A stretch of DNA of 9,356 nt from assembly GCA_012962365.1 (NCBI GenBank), contig DTXR01000721.1, positions 1-9,356 of the forward strand, in the 5' to 3' direction. Positions within the stretch are counted from its first letter, which is position 1. The number at the start of each line of letters is the position of its first letter. Positions 1-6,231 of this stretch are shown here, piece by piece. The notes under the pieces were generated by a model. It was not told the DNA's origin. It did not search any database and saw only the letters and a list, made by a program, of their open reading frames with translations. The DNA comes from Chromatiaceae bacterium. Its GTDB lineage: Bacteria; Pseudomonadota; Gammaproteobacteria; Chromatiales; Chromatiaceae. The translations under genes and the position numbers were made by a program.

Positions 1-598
1 CGACCAACCACTGCGCATCACCGGTTTCTTCCAAACGCTGATCCGCCTGTTGCAGCGCGGCCAGGGCCGTACCCACATCATCCGCCAGTTGCAGGCGCTG
101 GAGAGCCAGTTGCACCAGGTATTCCGCTTCGGCCACCATCCAGCGCTTATCGGGTTTCCCCAGGCGGTTGCGCAGATCGGCAATGATTGCGCGCAGCTCC
201 ACCTCCCGCTGTTGCATGCGGTTGCGCTCTGCGGTGAGAAGATCTGACTGTTTCCTGAATGCACGTTTGTAATCGGTCAGCGTATCCCTTTGCTGACTGG
301 TTTGGCCGGTTTGCCTGTTCAGCAACCGCTGTTGGGCCTGCAGGGCTTTCTGCGCCTGTTCGATACTCTGCTGCAGTGCCCGTTGAACTTCGCCGGCAGC
401 TTTGGCTCTGGCTGTCATCTGGGCCAAGTTCTGTTGCAGGTTCTGCCAGTAGACATAGGCCAACCCGGCCACAGTAACGGTCACCAGCAAAGCCAGCAGC
501 GCCAGTATGGCCGGCAGACGGCCAGAAGGCCGCGGCACTGGCAGTTCATCCGCGCTCATGTCGATGACAACCGTGTGCTGCTCAGCGGTTTTCTTCAT
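1..598 (-). CDS. hemX: HemX-type membrane protein, partial (C-terminal part beyond window)
   Basis: The first 199 codons are visible, reading from base 598 down to base 1, with the rest cut off by the window edge. The translation starts MKKTAEQHTVVIDM, has a proline-containing cytoplasmic stretch, one strongly hydrophobic segment at about residues 29-50, and then a long Gln/Ala/Leu/Arg-rich region (about 52-140) that should form a coiled coil. It continues into a conserved-looking KRWMVAEAEYLVQLALQRL stretch typical of the HemX (DUF513) family. HemX is often labelled uroporphyrinogen-III C-methyltransferase, but that activity is not established; an inner-membrane role linked to heme synthesis is inferred from its usual place after hemD. 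The start at 598 overlaps the symporter stop by 17 bases and has no clear Shine-Dalgarno. An internal ATG at 559 (codon 14), without overlap, is an alternative start. Confidence 0.88.
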   Translation of the reverse strand, partial: MKKTAEQHTVVIDMSADELPVPRPSGRLPAILALLALLVTVTVAGLAYVYWQNLQQNLAQMTARAKAAGEVQRALQQSIEQAQKALQAQQRLLNRQTGQTSQQRDTLTDYKRAFRKQSDLLTAERNRMQQREVELRAIIADLRNRLGKPDKRWMVAEAEYLVQLALQRLQLADDVGTALAALQQADQRLEETGDAQWLV

Positions 599-1817
599 GC
601 AGTCGCCGGTTCACGGTGTCCACGGTCTTGGCCACCACCATGTCGGAGGTGACGTTCAGAGAGGTGCGCGCCATATCGAGGATGCGATCCACCACGACGA
701 TCAGCGCCATGTACTCGATGGGCAGATTGGCCTGGTTGAGTATGACCACCATCATGACAAGAGATGCGCTGGGCAGCGCCGCCACACCCACGCTCAGGGC
801 CACCACGGTGAAGCCCAGCAGCAGCTGGTCCCCCATGCTCATGGCCACCCCGGCGAGGTTGGCGATATAGAGCACGGCGATGGTCAGATAGGCGGCCGTG
901 CCATCCATGGACACTGTGGCGCCCAGGGGCAGCACGAAACTGGCCGTATCCTGCTTCACCCCGCCTTTTTCCACGGCAACGCGCATGCTCACCGGCAGGG
1001 TGGCGGCACTGGACGCGGTGGAAAAAGCCATCAGGGGAACTTCCTTGATGCGATTAAGATATTGCCACGGGTTGATGCGCGCAAACAGCATCATCACCAT
1101 CGGCAGGGTCACCAGACCATGCAGCAGCAGTACACCCAGCACCAGTAGAATGTACTTCCACAGATCGATGATAGTCTGCACTCCCTGATCGGCCACCACG
1201 TAACTGATCAAGCTGAACACACCCAAGGGCGTAAACAGGATCACCCAGCGCGCCAGTTTGAGCATGGCCTCGCTGATGCCCGTAAATACATCCAGCATCA
1301 CGCTATGGTGTTTTTCCTCCAGGTACAGGCTGGCAACCCCGAACAGGACGGCAAACACGATCACCTGCATCATGGAGCCGGTGGCCAGCGCATTGAATAT
1401 GTTGGTGGGGATGAAGCTGAGCAACATGGCGCCCAAGGAGAACGGCGCGACCTCTTTCGCCCGGTCGTAGCTCAGGCCTTCCGATGAAACAGCTTCTCCG
1501 ATGGGAAAGGCATTCATGGCGACAATAGCCAGCAGCACCGCAAGGGCGGTGGTGACAACATACAGGCCGATGGTCTTCAGGCCGATGCGGCGCAGTTGCT
1601 CCAGCCCTCCCAGCCCAGAAATGGCGACGTAGATGGATGCAAACACCAGGGGTACGACCAGCATCTTGAGGAAGGCCACGAAAGCCTTGCCCAGCGCCTT
1701 TTGTGCCAGTGCCCATTCGGGCAGGAACATGCCGAACAGGACACCCAGGACGATGCCGATCACCACCAACCGGTTGGTGGCCTGTTCACTGGTCAGATAA
1801 CGCAAAAAAGGTTTCAT
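582..1817 (-). CDS. Dicarboxylate/amino acid:cation symporter (DAACS/SDF family)
   Basis: This 411-residue protein has the normal length and hydrophobic pattern of the GltP/DctA/EAAT family, which imports glutamate, aspartate or C4-dicarboxylates with Na+ or H+. Visible are the hairpin-1 serine motif STASSAATLP (266-275), the TM7 motif as SMDGT (303-307), a hairpin-2 tip ALPSAS (347-352), and the TM8 signature DRILDMARTSLNVTSD. In TM8, D377, D381, R384, N388 and D392 match GltPh D390, D394, R397, N401 and D405; the Arg suggests an acidic side chain on the substrate, and the D381 equivalent usually contacts an amino group, so an acidic amino acid is favoured. TM7 normally reads NMDGT, so Ser303 replaces a sodium-site Asn. 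The start overlaps the hemD stop (ATGA) and has an AAGGAA Shine-Dalgarno at 1832-1827 with a 9-base spacer. The end overlaps hemX. An operon position between hemD and hemX is unusual. Confidence 0.93.
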   Translation of the reverse strand: MKPFLRYLTSEQATNRLVVIGIVLGVLFGMFLPEWALAQKALGKAFVAFLKMLVVPLVFASIYVAISGLGGLEQLRRIGLKTIGLYVVTTALAVLLAIVAMNAFPIGEAVSSEGLSYDRAKEVAPFSLGAMLLSFIPTNIFNALATGSMMQVIVFAVLFGVASLYLEEKHHSVMLDVFTGISEAMLKLARWVILFTPLGVFSLISYVVADQGVQTIIDLWKYILLVLGVLLLHGLVTLPMVMMLFARINPWQYLNRIKEVPLMAFSTASSAATLPVSMRVAVEKGGVKQDTASFVLPLGATVSMDGTAAYLTIAVLYIANLAGVAMSMGDQLLLGFTVVALSVGVAALPSASLVMMVVILNQANLPIEYMALIVVVDRILDMARTSLNVTSDMVVAKTVDTVNRRLHEENR

Positions 1818-2581
1818 TCAGGGTTGTTCCTTATGTCACACAGAGCCTCGAGAATACCACGATCGCCGGCCACATCCGTCACCCAGACCTTCCTGCACCC
1901 CAGGTCGAAGGCGTGTTCGGCAGTGCGTTCGCTGAGCACCACCAGCGGCGTGATCTGCAACAAACGCTTACCTTCTTCCCCCAGCAATTGTATGAGATTG
2001 TCCAGCAGCTCCGAGCTGGTGACGGTCACTGCATCCACCATTTGCTCCCACCCGCGTACCAAATTGGCTGAGTTTCGTGCTGGCACACGCCGCTCGTAAA
2101 CCTCTGCATAGGCTACAGCCGCACCACGTTTCTCCAGTTCCTGGCGCAGCAATTCGCGCCCGCCCCTGCCGCGCACGATGATCACTTTTCTGTTCTGCAT
2201 GTCCGACAGCGCATCTAGGGCGAGAAGCCCCTCGCTGTCGAAGCGCTGCTCCGGCACCAGGGTAGCGGGCAAACCATACTCGTCGAGGGCTGCTGCCGTC
2301 GCTTCGCCGATAGCGGCAACTTGCAGCTCCAGCGGCAGCTCATTGGGAAGCAGAGGGAAAGCATGCACCACGGCGTTCGCGCTGACAAAAATCAGCAGGC
2401 TGCCGGGAGTGATTGTACCCAGCAGCTGTCGGGCCGGTTGGGGGTCTTCCATCGCTGCGATTTCCATGGCAGGAAAGCGCAGGGGGCGCCCATGAGCCGC
2501 CTCGATCATCCTGCACAGGTTATCTGCCTGATCTGCAGGACGCGTAACCAGTACGCTCAATCCACGCAGCTGACAATTCAT
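1814..2581 (-). CDS. hemD: Uroporphyrinogen-III synthase
   Basis: The 255-residue product should cyclise hydroxymethylbilane with inversion of ring D to give uroporphyrinogen III in the cytoplasm, the step after HemC. HemD proteins are poorly conserved, but the usual landmarks are present: LVTRPADQA near the N-terminus (11-19), FVSANA (65-70), IGEATAAAL (91-99), [13 protein letters not shown] from 133, a YERR turn (162-165), [10 protein letters not shown] from 177, and the C-terminal [13 protein letters not shown] (206-218). Length fits the family (about 250). It starts in an ATGA overlap with the hemC stop; the nearest AGGAG (2600-2596) is 14 bases away, so translational coupling to hemC is likely to matter. 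It ends in a second ATGA overlap with the symporter start. Position directly after hemC supports the call. Confidence 0.95.
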   Translation of the reverse strand: MNCQLRGLSVLVTRPADQADNLCRMIEAAHGRPLRFPAMEIAAMEDPQPARQLLGTITPGSLLIFVSANAVVHAFPLLPNELPLELQVAAIGEATAAALDEYGLPATLVPEQRFDSEGLLALDALSDMQNRKVIIVRGRGGRELLRQELEKRGAAVAYAEVYERRVPARNSANLVRGWEQMVDAVTVTSSELLDNLIQLLGEEGKRLLQITPLVVLSERTAEHAFDLGCRKVWVTDVAGDRGILEALCDIRNNPE

Positions 2582-3510
2582 GTGTTCTGATAGAGCTCCT
2601 TGAGAATTGCCGCTGCCCCGGCGGCCAGCAGGCGTTCGGCCAGGGTCACGCCCAGAGCTTCCGCTTCAGCCCGGTGGCCTTTGATCTCGTCGCGGATGAT
2701 GGTCTTACCGTCCACGCTGCCCACCAGTCCCCGCAACCAGAGTTCATCACCGTTGAGAATCGCATGGCCGGCGATGGGCACCTGGCAACCACCTTCCAGC
2801 CGGTTGTTCATGGCACGTTCTGCCCGCACACGGCTGGCGGTATCCGCATGATGCAGGGGAGCAATCAGTTTGTTCACCCGCTCGTCATTGGCTCGGCATT
2901 CGATGCCCACGGCCCCCTGGCCGATGGCCGGCAGGCTCTGTTCCGGCTCGATATAGGCGCGGATACGGCTACCGAATTCCAGGCGAATTAGACCGGCAGC
3001 GGCGAGGATAATGGCGTCGTATTCGCCATCATCGAGCTTGCGCAGCCGGGTGTTCACGTTGCCGCGCAGGGGCAGCAGTTCCACATCTGGCCGGTGAGCC
3101 ATGATCTGGCTCTGCCGGCGCAGGCTGGAGGTGCCCACTCTTGCTCCCAGGGGCAGCTCATCCAGGCTGGCGTATTCGTTGGACACGAAGGCGTCACGAG
3201 GATCTTCCCGCTCCATGATCACGGGCAGATGCAGGCCGTCGGGAAGCTCCACCGGCACGTCCTTCATGGAGTGCACCGCGATATCGGCACTGCCTTCCAG
3301 CATGCCCTGCTCCAGTTCCTTCACGAACAGTCCCTTGCCACCAATCTTGGCCAGGGGTGTATCGAGGATCTTGTCGCCCTGGGTGCTCATCCCCAGCAAC
3401 ACCACCTCAATACCGGGGTGGGCGGCCCGCAGGGCAGCGGCAACATGTTCCGCCTGCCACATGGCGAGGGGGGATTTTCGGGTGGCGATACGAATCGGGT
3501 CAGTGCTCAT
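2578..3510 (-). CDS. hemC: Hydroxymethylbilane synthase (porphobilinogen deaminase)
   Basis: This 310-residue cytosolic enzyme joins four porphobilinogen units into hydroxymethylbilane using a covalently attached dipyrromethane cofactor. The residues fall at E. coli HemC numbering: R11 (ATRKSPLA), K83 and catalytic D84 (HSMKDVP), R131-R132 (TSSLRRQ), R149 ([10 protein letters not shown]), R155, R176, and the cofactor-binding C242 in [13 protein letters not shown]. All expected active-site residues are present, so the gene should be functional. The start at ATG 3510 gives the [17 protein letters not shown]-terminus and no in-frame alternative lies close upstream; a recognisable Shine-Dalgarno is weak. 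A three-codon ORF (ATG CCT GCA TGA, 3518-3507) overlaps the start. The stop overlaps hemD by four bases. It appears to be the first gene of the hemC-hemD-symporter-hemX operon. Confidence 0.98.
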   Translation of the reverse strand: MSTDPIRIATRKSPLAMWQAEHVAAALRAAHPGIEVVLLGMSTQGDKILDTPLAKIGGKGLFVKELEQGMLEGSADIAVHSMKDVPVELPDGLHLPVIMEREDPRDAFVSNEYASLDELPLGARVGTSSLRRQSQIMAHRPDVELLPLRGNVNTRLRKLDDGEYDAIILAAAGLIRLEFGSRIRAYIEPEQSLPAIGQGAVGIECRANDERVNKLIAPLHHADTASRVRAERAMNNRLEGGCQVPIAGHAILNGDELWLRGLVGSVDGKTIIRDEIKGHRAEAEALGVTLAERLLAAGAAAILKELYQNT

Positions 3511-3512
3511 GC

Positions 3513-3581
3513 AGGCATGTCGTCTTGAATTGGGAGATGCGACAGTATGCCAAAAATCAGGCAGGCATGACAGAAGGCATG
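3513..3581 (-). repeat. Three CATGCCT repeats flanking the hemC start region
   Basis: On the minus strand CATGCCT occurs at 3581-3575, 3569-3563 and 3519-3513. The first two lie in tandem 12 bases apart (CATGCCTTCTGT, then CATGCCTGCCTG); the second and third share nine bases, CATGCCTGC, at a distance of 50. The first copy lies just upstream of the candidate -35, the second inside the -35/-10 spacer, and the third a few bases before the hemC ATG. This arrangement could be an operator array, but short repeats can arise by chance. Confidence 0.4.
3544..3573 (-). promoter_or_regulatory. Candidate sigma70 promoter of the hemC operon
   Basis: Reading the minus strand, CTGTCA (3573-3568, 4 of 6 matches to TTGACA) and CATACT (3549-3544, 4 of 6 to TATAAT) are separated by 18 bases. 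Transcription would begin near 3537, leaving a leader of about 25-30 bases before the hemC ATG. The match is moderate and is judged by eye only; the placement just upstream of the first heme gene is its main support. Confidence 0.35.
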
Positions 3582-3637
3582 GGCCACGGACTGATTAGTC
3601 AGCGCTGTAGCCGAATACCTTGCTGAAACGCCGGCGA

Positions 3638-4834
3638 TCAGGCCTCGCTCGCGACACCGGCCACAGGGATATCCTGGCACACCACCAGGTCCCTCCCCTG
3701 ATCCTTGGCATCGTACATAGCCTGGTCCGCCCTGGACAACAGACTCTCTGGCGTACTTTCATCGTCGGGGATGGCGCTGGCGGTGCCACAACTGATCGTC
3801 AGGCGCAGCCCGCGTCCCGCTACCGGCCCGGAAATAACGAAATCCAGCGCGGCAATATCGCGGCGCATCGCTTCAGCAACCTCGCATGCCGCCTCTGCGG
3901 AGGCGCCCGGCAGCAACAGGACGAACTCTTCCCCGCCCAACCGCGCGACTACTTCGCCCGCCCGGCGGGCATGGGAGGCCAACGCTTCAGCAACCTGTTT
4001 CAGGCATTCATCTCCCGCCTGGTGCCCATATCTGTCGTTCACGCGCTTGAAATAATCCACATCGATCATGATCAGAGACAGGCACTGTTCATGACGCTTC
4101 GCACGACGCCATTCTTCATGAAGATGCTCGAAAAAACTGCGGCGATTGGCCAGCCTGGTGAGATCATCGGTCAACGCCTGTTTCTCGAGACGCCGATTGA
4201 CCTGGTTGAGCCGGGCGCGCTCTTTCTTTAGTTCTTGCTGCAGCAGATACCCGCGACGGCTGTCGTATTCCATGGAATAGCAGGCCACCATGCCCATGAA
4301 GTTGGTCGTGACACAAAAGAAGTTTCCTGCGATCAGTTCCCACTCACTGGCATCCCCCCACCAGACATTGGCCAGGTTGTAGGCGACGATCCCCAGCCAG
4401 TTCGCGGCTGTGGCCCACACAAAGCGTATGCGTGCCACGGTATAGCCGTACAGCGCAACCAGCATCAGGCCACCGACATAGACATCGTTCATCTCAGCGG
4501 GTATTACCACTGTCATGGCGACGATCGCCAGATTACCTATAATCAGGGACAGCGCCATGAGCTGCTGACTGAAACGCCAGTACATTCTCCCGGCGAGCGC
4601 CAGCATGATCAGCAGCAGGGGCAGGAGGGAATACACATAGCGAATACCCCACAGCTCCTCTACCAGCCGAGGATAGAGCAACCAGTCGAGTGCCCCGAAA
4701 AGGCAATACAAACCCACTGCCAACCCCATGGCCAGCACAGACTGGTAGTGAAATCGCCGACTGTAGTTCTCACGAAATGATCGCTCGACTTCAGGCGCTT
4801 GGAAGGACAGCGTGATCAGGTTAATATCCAGCAT
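3638..4834 (-). CDS. Membrane-anchored GGDEF diguanylate cyclase
   Basis: The 398-residue protein should make cyclic di-GMP from two GTP at the inner membrane. The N-terminal half has about six hydrophobic segments (near residues 32-54, 66-85, 91-112, 117-135, 136-157 and 166-187), forming a sensor of no family I recognise. A basic, probably coiled-coil linker follows (about 196-218), then the GGDEF domain beginning LTDDLTRLANRR (221-232). The metal-binding Asp D258 lies in MIDVDYFKRVNDRYGH, and the signature is GGEEF (300-304), so it should be active. Nine residues before the signature, where the inhibitory I-site RxxD sits, it reads RAGE (291-294), so product inhibition may be weakened. No EAL or HD-GYP domain follows. 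The ATG at 4834 has only a closely spaced GGGA upstream, so the start is less sure than the domain call. It lies 127 bases upstream of hemC in the same direction; no terminator is visible between them. Confidence 0.93.
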   Translation of the reverse strand: MLDINLITLSFQAPEVERSFRENYSRRFHYQSVLAMGLAVGLYCLFGALDWLLYPRLVEELWGIRYVYSLLPLLLIMLALAGRMYWRFSQQLMALSLIIGNLAIVAMTVVIPAEMNDVYVGGLMLVALYGYTVARIRFVWATAANWLGIVAYNLANVWWGDASEWELIAGNFFCVTTNFMGMVACYSMEYDSRRGYLLQQELKKERARLNQVNRRLEKQALTDDLTRLANRRSFFEHLHEEWRRAKRHEQCLSLIMIDVDYFKRVNDRYGHQAGDECLKQVAEALASHARRAGEVVARLGGEEFVLLLPGASAEAACEVAEAMRRDIAALDFVISGPVAGRGLRLTISCGTASAIPDDESTPESLLSRADQAMYDAKDQGRDLVVCQDIPVAGVASEA

Positions 4835-4919
4835 TTCCCAAAAACAGTAGATTGCCTAACGGCTACAGGGTAACGCATCCGGCCACACAGAGATAGCAGC
4901 AGCTAATTCCCCATCATCA
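4835..4919. other. Divergent intergenic region between cyclase and thioredoxin genes
   Basis: These 85 bases must hold the start signals of both the minus-strand diguanylate cyclase and the plus-strand thioredoxin-like gene. A TTGCCT hexamer on the plus strand (4852-4857) resembles a -35 box, but no good -10 follows at 16-18 bases, and no convincing promoter is visible on the minus strand. Neither gene has a strong Shine-Dalgarno. I see no inverted repeat long enough to name an operator. Confidence 0.4.
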
Positions 4920-5279
4920 ATGAACCAGACACGCAAACAAACTCCCTGCCAGACCGCCGCCCTGCATGATTTCCAGCAAGTCGTCATCGACGCATCTCGG
5001 GTAAAACCCGTCGTCGTGGATTTCTGGGCAGACTGGTGCGCCCCCTGCCACGCCATCGCACCTCACTTGCAACGGGTCATGGACGAAATGGCTGACCGGG
5101 CCTGTCTGGTGAAGGTCGAGGTGGATGAAGGCGAAAACATGAAGCTGGCAGGCAGGTACAAGCTGCGGGGATTCCCCACCATCATGCTGTTCGTGGATGG
5201 TGAGGAATGCGCTCACTTTGCCGGCAACCGGGCCAGCCACTGGATTCGGGACTGGCTGGAACAGCATCTGCCACACTGA
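4920..5279 (+). CDS. Thioredoxin-like protein with WCAPC active site
   Basis: The 119-residue protein is a single thioredoxin fold, presumably a cytoplasmic dithiol-disulfide oxidoreductase because no signal peptide or membrane segment is seen. The active site is WCAPC with Cys40 and Cys43, preceded by the buried Asp34 (VVVDFWADW) that matches E. coli Trx Asp26; the cis-proline is Pro86 in GFPT. It has CAPC where classical thioredoxins have CGPC, about eight extra N-terminal residues compared with E. coli thioredoxin, and two further cysteines, Cys10 and Cys62. The family is sure, but the specific partner is not. The ATG at 4920 lacks a Shine-Dalgarno and no other in-frame start precedes the conserved fold. 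It is divergent from the cyclase gene and lies 73 bases before prmA in the same direction. Confidence 0.9.
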   Translation: MNQTRKQTPCQTAALHDFQQVVIDASRVKPVVVDFWADWCAPCHAIAPHLQRVMDEMADRACLVKVEVDEGENMKLAGRYKLRGFPTIMLFVDGEECAHFAGNRASHWIRDWLEQHLPH

Positions 5280-5292
5280 AACAGGGTGTCGG

Positions 5293-5324
5293 TTCACAAC
5301 AGCTTGGCAGTTTAAGGTTAAAAT
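5293..5324 (+). promoter_or_regulatory. Candidate promoter of the prmA operon
   Basis: TAAAAT at 5319-5324 matches the -10 consensus at 5 of 6 bases in an AT-rich patch (GGTTAAAATAG) that stands out from its surroundings. The best -35 by sequence is TTCACA (5293-5298, 5 of 6) but at a long 20-base spacing; TTGGCA (5304-5309, 5 of 6) is too close at 9. The -10 is therefore more credible than either -35. Transcription would begin near 5331, about 20 bases before the prmA ATG. Confidence 0.4.
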
Positions 5325-5341
5325 AGCGCGTTCTGAAACAC

Positions 5342-5345
5342 AGGA
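5342..5345 (+). promoter_or_regulatory. Ribosome binding site deciding the prmA start
   Basis: AGGA lies seven bases before the ATG at 5353. The reading frame is open upstream to an ATG at 5197, but that start would overlap the thioredoxin gene by 83 bases and add 52 residues unlike PrmA. The site therefore supports 5353. Confidence 0.65.
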
Positions 5346-5352
5346 TCACCTC

Positions 5353-6231
5353 ATGCCCTGGCTACAAGCACATCTGGAAGTGGACAAATCCCAGGCCCCT
5401 CTCATCGAGTTGCTGTTCGAACAGATGGGCGCGCTGTCCATTACGCTCGTCGATGCCAGGGACGAACCCATGCTGGAACCCCCACCGGGGACGACCCCCC
5501 TCTGGAACCAGACCCGGGTGACCGCCCTGTTCGAAGGCGACACCAATGCGGACGACCTGCGCGCCCGCATCGACCAGACCCTGGTTAGCGATAACAGCCG
5601 TGAACTGCAACTGGACGTGCTCGAGGATCAGGCATGGGAACGGGCCTGGCTGGATCATTTCCAGCCCATGCAGTTCGGCAGGCATCTGTGGATCTGTCCC
5701 ACCGGCAAGCAGGTGAGCGCATCCGGAGCCACCATCATTCAGTTGGATCCCGGCCTGGCTTTCGGCACAGGCACCCACCCCACGACCGATCTTTGCCTTC
5801 AATGGTTGGATAGCGCCAAGATCCAGGATCAGACGGTCATCGATTTTGGCTGCGGCTCCGGCATCCTGGCCATAGCAGCACTGAAATTGGGTGCTACCCA
5901 CGCCATCGCCATGGATCACGACCCCCAGGCCCTCATCGCCACCACCAACAACGCCCGGCAGAATGGCGTCGCCGATCGCCTGGAGACCTGCACGCCGGAT
6001 ACTTTCGACCCGGAACCTGCCGATGTGGTGCTGGCCAACATCCTTGCCAATGTGCTGATCGAGCTTGCAGAGCAAATCGAGCCTCTGGTCAAACCCGGGG
6101 GACGGCTGGTTCTTTCCGGCATCCTGGCCCATCAGGCTGAAGATGTCATGCGGGCCTACACGCCCCGGATCAGCTTCCTCCCACCCACCAGGCTCGAAGA
6201 CTGGGTTCGCCTGGACGGGGTGCGTAAATGA
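5353..6231 (+). CDS. prmA: Ribosomal protein L11 methyltransferase
   Basis: The 292-residue product, almost the same length as E. coli PrmA (293), should trimethylate ribosomal protein L11 with S-adenosylmethionine in the cytoplasm. The N-terminal L11-recognition domain begins PWLQAHLEVDKSQAP. The linker carries LEDQAWERAWLDHFQP (90-105), and the catalytic domain has LDPGLAFGTGTHPTT (131-145), the SAM-binding VIDFGCGSGIL (162-172), the acidic MDHDP (187-191), and VLANILANVL (226-235) in the position of the catalytic N(I/L)L motif. The start at 5353 is chosen from the Shine-Dalgarno and family length. Its TGA overlaps the next ATG (ATGA, 6228-6231), so it heads a coupled cluster with the DUF3426 gene, dusB and fis. 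Confidence 0.97.
   Translation: MPWLQAHLEVDKSQAPLIELLFEQMGALSITLVDARDEPMLEPPPGTTPLWNQTRVTALFEGDTNADDLRARIDQTLVSDNSRELQLDVLEDQAWERAWLDHFQPMQFGRHLWICPTGKQVSASGATIIQLDPGLAFGTGTHPTTDLCLQWLDSAKIQDQTVIDFGCGSGILAIAALKLGATHAIAMDHDPQALIATTNNARQNGVADRLETCTPDTFDPEPADVVLANILANVLIELAEQIEPLVKPGGRLVLSGILAHQAEDVMRAYTPRISFLPPTRLEDWVRLDGVRK

Noticed and set aside
507..1148. A His- and Gly-rich plus-strand frame opposite the symporter
   Set aside because: The histidine richness is the reverse-complement image of Met/Val codons in membrane helices, not a metal-binding protein.
3583..3610. Possible terminator hairpin between the cyclase gene and hemC (GACT-GATT-AGTC)
   Set aside because: The stem is only four base pairs and no T-run follows on the minus strand.
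3620..4231. A 203-codon plus-strand frame opposite the diguanylate cyclase
   Set aside because: The minus strand carries an intact GGDEF domain over the same bases; the plus-strand translation shows no recognisable domain.
5197..5352. A longer N-terminus for prmA
   Set aside because: It would overlap the thioredoxin gene by 83 bases, exceed the family length by 52 residues, and ignore the Shine-Dalgarno in front of 5353.
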